A stretch of DNA of 64,000 nt from JABDGM01 sp046349975 (GCA_046349975.1 JAXMBH010000011.1:1-64000); one strand, 5' to 3'. Shown: positions 50,586 to 59,896, counted from the stretch's first letter. Notes: generated from the letters alone by a model not told the origin. A program made the numbers and translations.

Positions 50586-52106
50586 ATGGATACTACTAAG
50601 GATCCGCTTTTCGAGAAGCTTCACAGGCTGATCGTCCGCTTATTGGAAGACTCGCTGCTGCCTGGGGAGCTAGAGGAGCTCACCGCGCTGCTCGAGAAGA
50701 ATCCGGAGGCGCGGCGGGCGTATGTGTATTACATCCAGGAAAGCGCATGCTTACGGTGGTTGTGCGTAGAGGACTTCGACAGGGCTGTAACATTGGCTTC
50801 GCCTTCGAATGCAGCGGGCGGGCGGCAAAGGCGGATCGGTTGGATTTTGGCCGGCATTTTGGCCTCGGCGCTTGTCGTGATTGCGACTGTTCAGTTCGCT
50901 GGATCACCGATCGCGGGCGTCGAGAATCATGGAACGGCTGCTAACGTATTCGCACAGACTGACGCCACGCGGGAAGCGGCCAGGGGTGGCACGACTCGAC
51001 CCGATGCAGGTCCGGCGACAGTGCCGCTGCGTTCGGTCGTGGCAACGGTGACAGGACTGAATGGCGTTCGTTGGGATGGCAAATCGGTCGGTGCTCGACT
51101 GCTATCCCGCTGTATGGTCGGCGACCGCTTCAAGCTTCAGGAGGGGGCAGCGGAGTTAACGTTTGACGTAGGCGTGCAAGTGAAGGTGTTTGGGCCGGCG
51201 GATTTCGAGATTACGTCGCCCAATTCCATTCGCTGCCTGCGTGGGCGCGCGACGACGCTCGTTGATAAGCGTGGCCGCGGGTTTTGGATCGAAACGCCGC
51301 GAGCGAAGGTCGTCGACCTTGGCACGCAATTCGGATTGTCCATCTCCGATGCGGGAGATACCGAAGTCGTTGTCTTCCAGGGGATGGTCGATCTTTCGTA
51401 CAGTTCGCAGAAGGCGACGGGCGATGCCGCTAGCCGGCGGATGGAGCAGGGCGAGGCGCTGTTGCTCAGGAACTCGGGCGAGTTGGAACGAGTTGTCTCC
51501 GTTCAGCGGAACAATTTCATGGGCGCGACGCACGTGGCCGGGCGTCGACCGACAGAACCGGTGATCGGCGATGTGCGCGACAACATTCGCAGCGCCGATA
51601 GCGCGAAGTCCTATCAAATCGTGCATGGTGGCTTCGACGAAGATGTACCGGCATTCGTCGACCGGAATCACCAATGGAACGGCATGACCGCGGCAGGAAT
51701 TCCGGAGTTTCTTACCGGGGCTGATTACATCATGCCATTCAATGATGATAAGTTCGTTTCGGGACTGGAACTGAAATTGCGAATCATCCGTCCCGCCACC
51801 ATGTACATCTTCCTCGACAACAACATGGACGCCCCAGCCTGGCTCAAGGAGCAATTTACGGATACCGGCGTCGATATCGGCCTAGATGGGGCAAAAACCG
51901 AGTGGCATCGCGATCAGTCGCTTGGTACGGGTCCAGGAAAAAGCATTGATTTAGCGTTTTCCATCTGGAAACGGGAGATACCGCAGCCCGGTACCGTCAC
52001 GCTCGGAGGTTTGGCCCCGCCGAAGGACCGACGGCAGGGGTTCAATATGTATGGTATCGCAGCGGTCGCAAACAATGGTGCCGTGGCGACCGTTGGGGGG
52101 CGTTGA
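50586..52106 (+). CDS. FecR-domain membrane protein, probable anti-sigma factor
   Basis: About 506 residues from ATG 50586 (MDTTKDPLFEKLHRLIVRLLEDSL). An N-terminal cytoplasmic helical part (about 1-65, similar to anti-sigma domains: LLPGELEELTALLEKNPEARRAYVYYIQESACLRWL) is followed by one transmembrane helix (WILAGILASALVVIATVQFA, about 85-105). A periplasmic FecR domain has VGDRFKLQEGAAELTFDVGVQVKVFGPADFEI, RAKVVDLGTQFGLSISDAGDTEVVVFQG and GEALLL. The last about 170 residues are beta-rich. It transmits an outside signal to the ECF factor encoded just upstream. The start was chosen because the longer frame overlaps the sigma gene. Confidence 0.88.
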   Translation: MDTTKDPLFEKLHRLIVRLLEDSLLPGELEELTALLEKNPEARRAYVYYIQESACLRWLCVEDFDRAVTLASPSNAAGGRQRRIGWILAGILASALVVIATVQFAGSPIAGVENHGTAANVFAQTDATREAARGGTTRPDAGPATVPLRSVVATVTGLNGVRWDGKSVGARLLSRCMVGDRFKLQEGAAELTFDVGVQVKVFGPADFEITSPNSIRCLRGRATTLVDKRGRGFWIETPRAKVVDLGTQFGLSISDAGDTEVVVFQGMVDLSYSSQKATGDAASRRMEQGEALLLRNSGELERVVSVQRNNFMGATHVAGRRPTEPVIGDVRDNIRSADSAKSYQIVHGGFDEDVPAFVDRNHQWNGMTAAGIPEFLTGADYIMPFNDDKFVSGLELKLRIIRPATMYIFLDNNMDAPAWLKEQFTDTGVDIGLDGAKTEWHRDQSLGTGPGKSIDLAFSIWKREIPQPGTVTLGGLAPPKDRRQGFNMYGIAAVANNGAVATVGGR

Positions 52107-52529
52107 ACCCGCCTATTCAGGGGCATTTTCTAAATAAGGGTACCCCCTACAAGCTCGCACCGATGCGTCGGTTTGACGCAGAATCTGCTACGGTCGCTGC
52201 ATTTGCGCGCGATATGTGCCTGCCGACGGCCCAAGCGCGGCATAAACGTTATCAGCGACACCGCCGCTATAATCGCTGAGACTGGACGTTTAGACAGTTT
52301 TTTACGTTTAGCGATTATCAGTACATTGGAGATTTTGCGGAGTCTAAGTAAAGTGGAGCGATCGGCAGTGCTTGGCAGAATAAAGCGAATTGCACTGCAC
52401 GGAATCGCTTCTGAGGCTCGCCACGCGGTAGGAAATGTCGAGCCACTGGGTCGGTTTGCATTTTTCGAGCTCTGACCGAATGGAGTCGCAAGAGCGGAAT
52501 AGCCGTCTCACTTCTGGCGCTCCCCCCAA
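52107..52529. other. leader region of the exopolysaccharide operon
   Basis: A 423-bp non-coding region. A TATAAT occurs at 52268-52273 without a good -35. It overlaps the left arm of an inverted repeat ATAATCGCT (52269-52277) / AGCGATTAT (52310-52318), whose loop contains a T6 run and the direct repeat ACGTTTA. This could be a promoter plus leader hairpin for the operon. A 100-codon frame at 52173-52475 looks non-coding. Confidence 0.35.
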
Positions 52530-54803
52530 ATGGCTACTCTCACTGCTCGTCAAATTACGCCACGTGACGTAGCTCGCGTGCTATTTCGACATCGTCGGCG
52601 CATGGTGCTGCTGTTCGTGGGCATCGTGGGGCTCACGCTGCTAGCGATTGCGTTCTATCCGCGTTCCTACACCTCCGAGGCAAAACTCTTCATTCGCGTC
52701 GGCCGCGAAAGCGTTGGACTCGATCCGACGGCGACGACCGGTCAGACCATTATGTTGCAGAAGACTCAGGTGGATGAGGTCAATTCCGCTTTACAGGTGT
52801 TGGTATCGCGGGAGGTACTGGAGCGCGTCGTCGAGAAGATTGGCGCCGACCGAATACTGGAAGATGCACCGTCGAAGGCCGCCGGCGCTCCTGCAGCTAC
52901 TGAAGAACCGGCTGGCGTTGTTGAGAAGGTCGCGGCGGCGAAGGCTTGGGCTGTTGGACGGCTCAGCGAACTGATGATCGCGACACATTTGAGTGACCCC
53001 GGTACGCCAGCCGAGATGGCGGTAAAGAAGCTGGACGGCGTCTTGAAGGCATACGCGCCGAAGGATTCGACGGTCATCACGGTCACTTACTCTGCCGCCT
53101 CGCCGCAACTGGCACATGACGTTGTGGAAGCGGCAACAAAGGTGTTTCTCGATGAGCACATGCGCGTGAATCACACCGAAGGTTCACTGGCATTCTTCAG
53201 GCAGCAGGCCGACTCGCTTGAAAAGGAGTTAAAAGAGGCACAAACAACTCTCCGCGATCGGAAGAATGAGTTTCAGATCACAACAGTCGAGACGCGGCGG
53301 AATGTTTTCGCGGAACAACTCAAGGACGTCGAGCTGCAAATGCTCGCCACGCAGCGGGAACTGGCGTATGCCGATGCGGAGATCGCCGATCTGACGAACG
53401 CGATCGCAGCGCTTGAACCAGAACTAATCACCAATCGCGTGGCTGGATTTGCCAATGAAGGCAAAGACCTCATGCGCGAGAAGCTATATGAGCTCGAAAT
53501 TGAAGAGAGCAAGCTGAAGTCGCGGTACAGCGAAGGGCATCCCCTGTTGGAACAGATCACGCAGCAGAGGAAAGAAGCCGAAGAGATTTTGAAGGATTTG
53601 CCGAACGAGCGAACGCAGACAACGGCCGCCCTCAATCCGAATCAGCGAAAGCTAGAACTGGACTTGCTGCAGGCCAAGGCGCGAAAGGAAGCGCTGCAGG
53701 CGAAGCAAGTGGCGGCACAGAAGCAGCAAGACCAATTGAACGTAGAATTGAAGCAGCTTAACGATCACGAAGTGCAGTTGGACCAACTTGAGCGAAACGT
53801 GCAAATCCTCGAAGGCAAGTATCGGATGCACGTGGAGAAACTCGAGCAGGCGCGGGTAAACGATGCATTGGGCCGCGACGGAATCTCAAATGTGAAGGTG
53901 GTCCAGGCGGCCACATTCGTAAGTAAGCCAACCTCGCCGAGGAAAGCCCTGCTGTTAGGCCTAGGGCTCGTCGTGGCACTTGGCAGCGCGGTGACGATTC
54001 CATTTGTAACAGAGATTCTCGACGAGACATTGCGGACAACCGACCAGGTCGAGAGCGAATTGGGCCTGCCGGTATTGTTGTCGTTTCCGTTCCAAAGGCG
54101 GCGACGCATGCCGAAACGTGCGAAAGCTCGCGGTCAGGCGAACTCCGCAGTCGAAAGCATCGAGGGCGACATTCTTGGCGGGAACTACCGGGCACTGGCG
54201 TGCGACATGTTGCACAACAGTGCCGTCGTGAATGGGCATCGTCACGCGAAAGCGGTCGGTGTCGTCGGCTGCGAAGGGGCAACTGCCCGCAGCCGCGTGG
54301 CGGAAGATTTAGCGGTTCAAGCAGCGCACTGCGGCAGTGATCCTGTACTGCTTATCGATGCCGATGAACGACATCGGTATGTGGCCCAGCGATTCGGCTT
54401 GAATGGCTCGCCCGGTTGGCGCGAAGTGCTGGCCGGCGTGGCCGATCCAGGGAGTTGCGTGCACGCCGCCGATGGCGGGCGACTCGAAGTGATGACGCCG
54501 GGCGAACCGGGTAGCTTGCTCGGAGATATCGCTCACGCCCCGCAGGGGCGGGAACAGCTTGAGCAGCTGAAGAATAAATATGGGCTAGTCGTCGTCGATT
54601 TGCCGTCGGCAAACGAGTTTGATACGCGTGCTTCGGCGGGTTGGTTGGACGAAGCCGTGTTGGTTGTAGAAGCCGAATGCACGCGGATTCAGACAGCACG
54701 ACGGGCCAAGTCGCTACTCGAGCGGGCCGGGATTCGAGTAAGCGGCGTTGTGTTGGCAAACCGTCGCGAGCACATTCCGCGGTGGTTGTACAACCGACTG
54801 TAG
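52530..54803 (+). CDS. polysaccharide co-polymerase (Wzz/GumC) fused to degenerate BY-kinase-like domain
   Basis: A 757-residue protein. TM1 (about 27-45) and TM2 (about 470-490) frame a large periplasmic coiled-coil part (LEKELKEAQTTLRDRKNEF, then KLELDLLQAKARKEALQAK), the chain-length-regulator layout. The Pro-rich SKPTSPRKALLLGLGLVVALGS precedes TM2. A C-terminal cytoplasmic domain (about 575-757) resembles a bacterial tyrosine kinase: Walker A' VLLIDADERH and LVVVDLPSA are visible, but the Walker A site reads GCEGATARSR with no Lys, and there is no Tyr cluster at the end. It probably regulates chain length without autokinase activity. It leads the exopolysaccharide operon. Confidence 0.88.
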   Translation: MATLTARQITPRDVARVLFRHRRRMVLLFVGIVGLTLLAIAFYPRSYTSEAKLFIRVGRESVGLDPTATTGQTIMLQKTQVDEVNSALQVLVSREVLERVVEKIGADRILEDAPSKAAGAPAATEEPAGVVEKVAAAKAWAVGRLSELMIATHLSDPGTPAEMAVKKLDGVLKAYAPKDSTVITVTYSAASPQLAHDVVEAATKVFLDEHMRVNHTEGSLAFFRQQADSLEKELKEAQTTLRDRKNEFQITTVETRRNVFAEQLKDVELQMLATQRELAYADAEIADLTNAIAALEPELITNRVAGFANEGKDLMREKLYELEIEESKLKSRYSEGHPLLEQITQQRKEAEEILKDLPNERTQTTAALNPNQRKLELDLLQAKARKEALQAKQVAAQKQQDQLNVELKQLNDHEVQLDQLERNVQILEGKYRMHVEKLEQARVNDALGRDGISNVKVVQAATFVSKPTSPRKALLLGLGLVVALGSAVTIPFVTEILDETLRTTDQVESELGLPVLLSFPFQRRRRMPKRAKARGQANSAVESIEGDILGGNYRALACDMLHNSAVVNGHRHAKAVGVVGCEGATARSRVAEDLAVQAAHCGSDPVLLIDADERHRYVAQRFGLNGSPGWREVLAGVADPGSCVHAADGGRLEVMTPGEPGSLLGDIAHAPQGREQLEQLKNKYGLVVVDLPSANEFDTRASAGWLDEAVLVVEAECTRIQTARRAKSLLERAGIRVSGVVLANRREHIPRWLYNRL

Positions 54804-54874
54804 GCCAGGCGCAGGTGAAAGGGATTGGGCCGCGTTGCGAGGGGCGACGCTCTCTGATTGGGTAGGTTCTTTCG

Positions 54875-55648
54875 ATGGCGCACGTAGCAACAGATATCGC
54901 TGAGCTGGCACCGAAATGGGACGCGGATGCGACCGTGGTCGCCGATGCGCTTGCGAATACGGCGGTTCCCTCGGAAGTCTGCGCACCGCTCGGTATGCGA
55001 ATGAGTTCAACTGCGCCGGCCGCGAGCACTATCGACTCTCGGCGGCTGGTTGCTGCGGGATGCCCGTGGTGGAAACGAATAGTGGATCTTGCCGGTGCAT
55101 CGGCAGCGATGATCGCTCTATCGCCGCTCTTTCTTGCAATCGCAGCATACATCAAGTATGTGTCGCGCGGGCCCGTGTTGTACCGGCAGACTCGTTACGG
55201 CCTCGGCGGCCGAGCGTTTCGGGTGTGGAAATTCCGCACAATCGAGGCGAACCATGCCGGCGATGACCATCACATACATGTGTCGAATCTGATGGCGAGC
55301 GATCGGCCGCTGGAGAAGCGCGATCATGAGCTCAACATCATTCCCGGCGGTTCTTGGCTACGAGATTTCGGCATCGACGAGTTGCCGCAACTAATCAACG
55401 TACTTAAAGGCGAGATGAGTCTGGTCGGGCCGCGGCCCGACGTCGTACCGGCCGAACACTATGAGCGGTGGCACCAACGTCGTTTTGATGTGCTGCCAGG
55501 CATCACGGGTTTGTGGCAAGTGCGAGGCAAGAACCGTACAACGTTCAAGCAGATGATGTGTTTGGACGTGGCGTATGTGCGGCGTCGGAGTTTCTGGCTC
55601 GATATCGCTATTCTCGCGAGGACGATCCCGGCCTTGCTGAGACCGTAG
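54875..55648 (+). CDS. initiating sugar-phosphate transferase (WcaJ/PglC family)
   Basis: A 257-residue bacterial sugar transferase. After about 55 disordered residues comes KRIVDLAGASAAMIALSPLFLAIAAYIKYVSRGPVLYRQTRYGLGG, the re-entrant membrane helix and basic start of the catalytic region, then FRVWKFRTI, WLRDFGIDELPQLINVLKGEMSLVGPRP (the Asp-Glu catalytic dyad is in DELPQL) and GITGLWQVRGKN. It lacks the four extra N-terminal TM helices of long WcaJ proteins. It loads the first sugar-1-phosphate on undecaprenyl phosphate, starting each repeat unit of the polysaccharide. It lies 72 bp after the chain-length regulator gene. Confidence 0.93.
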   Translation: MAHVATDIAELAPKWDADATVVADALANTAVPSEVCAPLGMRMSSTAPAASTIDSRRLVAAGCPWWKRIVDLAGASAAMIALSPLFLAIAAYIKYVSRGPVLYRQTRYGLGGRAFRVWKFRTIEANHAGDDHHIHVSNLMASDRPLEKRDHELNIIPGGSWLRDFGIDELPQLINVLKGEMSLVGPRPDVVPAEHYERWHQRRFDVLPGITGLWQVRGKNRTTFKQMMCLDVAYVRRRSFWLDIAILARTIPALLRP

Positions 55649-55744
55649 CAGATATGGATTGGCATTCGGCGGATGAGGAATCGCCGACCGCAGTGCGCAT
55701 TATTCGAATAAAGAAGTCAAGTACGACAACTGGTGGAATACAAC

Positions 55745-56836
55745 ATGATTCGCGTCGGTATTATTGGCGTTGGCTATTGGGGGCCAAACCTGGTCCGCTG
55801 CTTTCAGGAGCTGCCTGAAGTTGAAGTCGCGTATGTTTGTGATCGCGACACTAAGAAGCTCGACCACATTCTTGAGAGGTTTCCAAGTGTTACGGCGGTG
55901 ACCGATGCCGAAGAGGTGCTCCGACGTGATCGAATCGACGCTGTCGTGATCGCGACGCCGACCAAGACGCACTATCGGCTAGCGAAGCGCGCACTTGAAG
56001 CCAGACTGCACACGTTCGTCGAGAAGCCGCTGGCGACGCGCGGTGAGGAATGCGCCGACTTAATCGAATGTGCGGCGGCGAACGGCGTGATGCTGTTCGT
56101 CGGCCACGTGTTTCTCTATTCGGCCGCTGTGGCGAAGCTCAAGGACCTCGTATCGAGCGGCGAGCTGGGCGAGATCTACTACATCAGTTCGTCGCGGTTG
56201 AACTTGGGGCCGGTGCGTCACGATGTAAATGCGCTGTGGGACCTTGCACCGCATGATACCTCAATCATTCTGGAACTGATGGGGCAGTCACCTATCAGCG
56301 TCAGCTGTTCAGGACTCGCGTACTTGGACAGACGGATTCATGACGTGTGCAACATGACGATGCAGTTTCCAGACAATCGCATCGGAATTGTGCATGTGAG
56401 TTGGCTCGACCCGCGGAAGCGGCGCGTGATGACAGTCGTCGGCAGCAACAAGATGGCCGTGTACGATGACATCGAGCCGATCGAGAAGATTCGCGTGTAC
56501 GACACTGGAATTCACGCGGCAACTGAGGCGAGTTCATTTGGCGAGTTCTTGTATAGCTATCGATACGGCGATATTTACAGCCCGCGAATCAAGGAAAGTG
56601 AGCCGCTGAAGGCCGAGATTCGGGCGTTTATCGACGCGATTCTGACGGGCACGCGGCCGAAGACCGACGGCTGGAATGGGATGCGCGTCGTGGAAGTGAT
56701 TGAAGCGGCTGACAGGTCACTGCGGGAACATGGTGGGCAGATTGCGGTCGAGCGAACGCTGGCGCGCCAGGTTGCGGATGCCGTCGCAGTGAATGGCGAA
56801 CCGCAAGATACGCTGATCCTCGCGGCGGGAAACTGA
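55745..56836 (+). CDS. wbpB: Gfo/Idh/MocA oxidoreductase, WbpB-like
   Basis: About 363 residues from ATG 55745, preceded by GGTGGA. It starts MIRVGIIGVGYWGPNLVRCF, the NAD-binding motif, and has FVEKPLATRGEECADLIECA (the EKP motif) and FVGHVFLYSAAVAKLKDLVSSGELGEIYYISSSRLNLGPVRHDVNALWDLAPHDTSI, diagnostic of the WbpB/WlbA group. WbpB oxidises UDP-GlcNAcA at C3 in the route to UDP-diacetamido-uronic acids. Its gene is followed by acetyltransferase and aminotransferase genes of the same pathway, which supports the call; the exact sugar is not proven. The initial UDP-GlcNAc 6-dehydrogenase (WbpA) is not in the window. Confidence 0.85.
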   Translation: MIRVGIIGVGYWGPNLVRCFQELPEVEVAYVCDRDTKKLDHILERFPSVTAVTDAEEVLRRDRIDAVVIATPTKTHYRLAKRALEARLHTFVEKPLATRGEECADLIECAAANGVMLFVGHVFLYSAAVAKLKDLVSSGELGEIYYISSSRLNLGPVRHDVNALWDLAPHDTSIILELMGQSPISVSCSGLAYLDRRIHDVCNMTMQFPDNRIGIVHVSWLDPRKRRVMTVVGSNKMAVYDDIEPIEKIRVYDTGIHAATEASSFGEFLYSYRYGDIYSPRIKESEPLKAEIRAFIDAILTGTRPKTDGWNGMRVVEVIEAADRSLREHGGQIAVERTLARQVADAVAVNGEPQDTLILAAGN

Positions 56837-56848
56837 CAGGTAAGTGAA

Positions 56849-57454
56849 ATGGCTGAGCGTTATTTTCACCCCGCCGCTTTGGTGGAAACCGACGACGTGG
56901 GCGCGGGCACTCGTGTATGGGCCTTCGCGCATGTGATGCGCGGTGCCCGCGTGGGCGCGTGCTGCAACGTGGGCGATCACGCGTTTGTTGAGTCGGGCGC
57001 CATAGTCGGCAACAACGTGACACTCAAAAACAACGTGTGCCTGTGGGCGGGCGTCACGCTGGAGGACGACGTGTTCGTGGGGCCGAATGCCACATTCACC
57101 AATGATCGCTACCCACGTTCACCGCGAATGCCCGAGGCGGCGGCGCGGTATGAAACTACGGAATGCTGGCTTTCGCCGACAGTGGTCGAGCAAGGCGTCT
57201 CGATCGGTGCCAACGCCACGATCGTACCTGGCGTACGGATCGGCCGGTACAGCATGATCGCGGCGGGCGCCCTCGTGACCGGCGACGTCGCTCCATTTTC
57301 GCTCATGGTTGGGGCACCGGCCCGGCAGCTGGGGTTTGTGTGCCGGTGTGGTCAGAAGTTGCTTGGTAATTATCGCACCTCTTCGTGCAGCGCATGTGGC
57401 GAAACACCCCAGATGCGCTGTCTTCAATCGGAACTGGAAGTAATCACCTTATGA
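56849..57454 (+). CDS. wbpD: left-handed beta-helix N-acetyltransferase, WbpD-like
   Basis: A 201-residue hexapeptide-repeat acetyltransferase. Repeats begin FHPAALVETDDVGAGTRVWAFAHVMRGARVGACCNVGDHAFVE, then IVGNNVTLKNNVCLWAGVTLEDDVFVGPNATFTNDRYPRSPRM, the WbpD signature with the catalytic His/Asn region. The C-terminus adds a small zinc-ribbon-like piece (VCRCGQKLL, CSACGETP), seen in a subset of the family. WbpD acetylates the 3-amino group of UDP-3-amino-GlcNAcA. It starts 12 bp after wbpB and overlaps the aminotransferase gene by 4 nt. Confidence 0.88.
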   Translation: MAERYFHPAALVETDDVGAGTRVWAFAHVMRGARVGACCNVGDHAFVESGAIVGNNVTLKNNVCLWAGVTLEDDVFVGPNATFTNDRYPRSPRMPEAAARYETTECWLSPTVVEQGVSIGANATIVPGVRIGRYSMIAAGALVTGDVAPFSLMVGAPARQLGFVCRCGQKLLGNYRTSSCSACGETPQMRCLQSELEVITL

Positions 57455-58569
57455 CGATCCCCTTTGTTGATTTGAAGTGCCGGTCGCCGAAGATTCGGCA
57501 CGAGATTGCCGCGGCTGTCGAGCAAGCGATTGAGGACGGCCAGTACATTTTGGGCGACCAGGTCGCAGCCTTCGAGTATTCGTTCGCCGGGTACTGCGGT
57601 GGGAAGCATGGAATCGGCGTCGGCAACGGCACTGAGGCGCTCCATTTGGCGCTGCGGGCGCTCGGTATCGGGCCTGGCGATGAGGTTATCACGGCGGCCA
57701 ACACGTTTGTGGCGACGGCGCTGGCGATCGCGTACACCGGCGCAAAGGCGGTGTTCGTCGACGCCGACCCGACGGATTATTTGATCGATGTCGATCTCAT
57801 TGAGCAGGCGATCACGCCGCGGACGAAGGCGATCGTGCCAGTGCATTTGTATGGGCAACCGGCCGATATGGCGGCGATCACCGAGATTGCCGCAAGATAC
57901 GGTCTACCAGTCGTGCAGGACGCTTGCCAGGCACATGGCGCATTGATTGGCGACAAGCCGCTGGCATCGTTCGGCACCGCGGCCTGCTACAGCTTCTACC
58001 CAAGCAAGAATCTTGGCGCTTATGGCGATGGCGGGATGATCGTCACCAATTGCGAGAAGCTTGCCGAGCGCGTGCGCATGCTGCGGAATTACGGGCAGCG
58101 AACGAAAAATAACTACGAGATGCAAGGTTACAACAGCCGGCTCGATACGCTGCAAGCGGCGATCCTGGCGGTGAAATTGCGATACCTCAACGAGGGCAAC
58201 GAGCAGCGGCGGGCAGCGGCGGCGCGGTATCGCGCGGTGCTGGCCGATCAAGATGATCTCATACTGCCCAGCGAGCGGCCGGGCGTGTCGCATGTGTACC
58301 ACTTGTATGTAGTGCAGCATCCGCAGCGCGATGAGCTGGCGAGCTATCTGCAGGAAAACGGCGTGCAGTGCGGCATTCACTATCCGACGCCGATTCATCA
58401 GGTAGCGTCGTTCGAATCGTGTCGGACGGTGCCCGAGGGAGCGCCGGTGGCGTCGCGCCTCACGAGCCGCATCCTGTCCCTCCCGATGTTCCCGGGGATT
58501 ACCGAGGAGCAGATTGATCGCGTGGCGGAAGTCACGCGCGCGTTTCAGAAGTCATTGGCGGTGGCGTAA
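57451..58569 (+). CDS. wbpE: DegT/DnrJ/EryC1 aminotransferase, WbpE-like
   Basis: About 372 residues from ATG 57451, overlapping the previous stop as ATGA. It is a PLP-dependent sugar aminotransferase that works on the 3-keto sugar made by the WbpB-like enzyme. Family features are FVDLKCRSPKIRHEI at the start, GVGNGTEALHLALRALGIGPGDEV, VVQDACQAHGA (PLP-contact Asp and Gln) and CYSFYPSKNLGAYGDGGMIVT, where the Lys in SKNLGA binds PLP. Length and motifs fit the WbpE subgroup. The order B-D-E here puts the acetyltransferase before the aminotransferase. Confidence 0.9.
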   Translation: MTIPFVDLKCRSPKIRHEIAAAVEQAIEDGQYILGDQVAAFEYSFAGYCGGKHGIGVGNGTEALHLALRALGIGPGDEVITAANTFVATALAIAYTGAKAVFVDADPTDYLIDVDLIEQAITPRTKAIVPVHLYGQPADMAAITEIAARYGLPVVQDACQAHGALIGDKPLASFGTAACYSFYPSKNLGAYGDGGMIVTNCEKLAERVRMLRNYGQRTKNNYEMQGYNSRLDTLQAAILAVKLRYLNEGNEQRRAAAARYRAVLADQDDLILPSERPGVSHVYHLYVVQHPQRDELASYLQENGVQCGIHYPTPIHQVASFESCRTVPEGAPVASRLTSRILSLPMFPGITEEQIDRVAEVTRAFQKSLAVA

Positions 58570-58583
58570 CTCGGGTTCTGCGC

Positions 58584-59894
58584 ATGGAAAGTGTGATTCG
58601 ACCAACCTCGATGGCGGCTGTTTTGCCGGCGATCCGCTGGAACCTGAATTGGTTCGAGCGGCTGCTGGTAGGTATTGCCGTGTTGGACATTTCGATCCAG
58701 GTCGATACATACTTGTGCTACCAAGATGAGTGGGCCGACTTCGGCGCAATCGGCGGCGTTAATATTTCGCTCGCGACAATTAGCCTGGTCGCGCTGTACG
58801 CGATGTGGCTGGTGGAAGCTGCCGTGAGAACTGGCTACGGCAAACGTGGAACGTTTTATTGGAATGTTCCGCTGACGCTGTACATGGCCGTTGCGACCGT
58901 GTCGCTGCTCGCGGCGAACAACAAGCTGCTCGCGCTCAACTCGATTGCGCTGTTGGGCCAGTCGTATTTGCTTTTCGTGTATGTGACGAACCGGGTCACG
59001 ACACGCAATGATGTCGTATACATCGTGTGCCTCTTTGCAGTCGCGCTCGCGATTCAGGGCCTTGCGATGATCGGGCTGCGCGTGATCGGGCACAATGTGT
59101 CGCTGGGGCCAGTATCGGGCACGATCGACGATACGCGGGTGGCCGGCACGATCGGGTCGCCGGTGACGGGCGGCAGTTTCCTGGCGCTCATGATCGCACC
59201 AACGCTGGCACTGGTGGCGATGCCGGTGAAGCCGAGCTTTCGAATGCTGGCCTTGGCCGCGTTGGGGCTTGGCGGTTTGGGGCTGTTGTTCACGCTGACA
59301 CGCGGGGCTTGGATTGCCGTCGGGCTCTCAGTCTCGGTGTTTCTGGCGGCAGCGTGGTGGCGTGGCTGGATTTCGGCGAAGTTGCCGATGGCGTGCGTGC
59401 TCGTGGCATTGGTGGGCGTGCTCGTGTTTCACGACAGCATCGCGAACCGCGTGTTTGGCGATGACGAAGGGTCGGCGCACGGGCGGATCCCGCTGTACCA
59501 AATGGCGTGGTCCATGATCTGCGATCATCCGCTCACGGGCGTCGGGATTAACAATTGCGCGGCGTCGGCCGGCGAATATGCCACGCGGGCCGAGATGCGT
59601 GGCGAATGGTTTTGGACGATCCACAACCGCTACTTGCTGGAATGGGTCGAGACGGGCGTGTTCGGTTTGGCGATGTACTTGGTATTTTTGCTGAGCACCT
59701 TGTGGCAGGGCTGGCGGATGTGGTTGCGGAATGATCGATTGCTGTCGCCACTCGCGCTCGCGCTTGTGCTGGCGATTGCTGGTCAGATGGTGCACATGCT
59801 GGTCGACGTGTTCAATAGCCGGCCGCAGGTACAGTCGCTGTGGGTATGCGCGGCCCTTGTGGCAGCGGTCGGACGCATCGGGAAGGAGAGTTAA
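58584..59894 (+). CDS. O-antigen ligase / Wzy-type polymerase
   Basis: A 436-residue membrane protein with about 10-12 transmembrane helices. A large periplasmic loop holds the usual family signature: FGDDEGSAHGRIPLYQMAWSMICDHPLTGVGINNCAASAGEY, in which RxxLYxxAW and HPLTGVGxN mark the O-antigen ligase/polymerase family, then WFWTIHNRYLLEWVETG with a conserved His. It lies in the operon right before the flippase gene (2 bp apart), where the polysaccharide polymerase is expected. Polymerase is more likely than ligase in an exopolysaccharide locus, though sequence alone does not separate the two. Confidence 0.85.
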   Translation: MESVIRPTSMAAVLPAIRWNLNWFERLLVGIAVLDISIQVDTYLCYQDEWADFGAIGGVNISLATISLVALYAMWLVEAAVRTGYGKRGTFYWNVPLTLYMAVATVSLLAANNKLLALNSIALLGQSYLLFVYVTNRVTTRNDVVYIVCLFAVALAIQGLAMIGLRVIGHNVSLGPVSGTIDDTRVAGTIGSPVTGGSFLALMIAPTLALVAMPVKPSFRMLALAALGLGGLGLLFTLTRGAWIAVGLSVSVFLAAAWWRGWISAKLPMACVLVALVGVLVFHDSIANRVFGDDEGSAHGRIPLYQMAWSMICDHPLTGVGINNCAASAGEYATRAEMRGEWFWTIHNRYLLEWVETGVFGLAMYLVFLLSTLWQGWRMWLRNDRLLSPLALALVLAIAGQMVHMLVDVFNSRPQVQSLWVCAALVAAVGRIGKES

Positions 59895-59896
59895 CG

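Noticed and set aside
52173..52475. 100-codon frame in the exopolysaccharide leader
   Set aside because: No Shine-Dalgarno sequence, no domain, and it spans the hairpin and promoter-like region.
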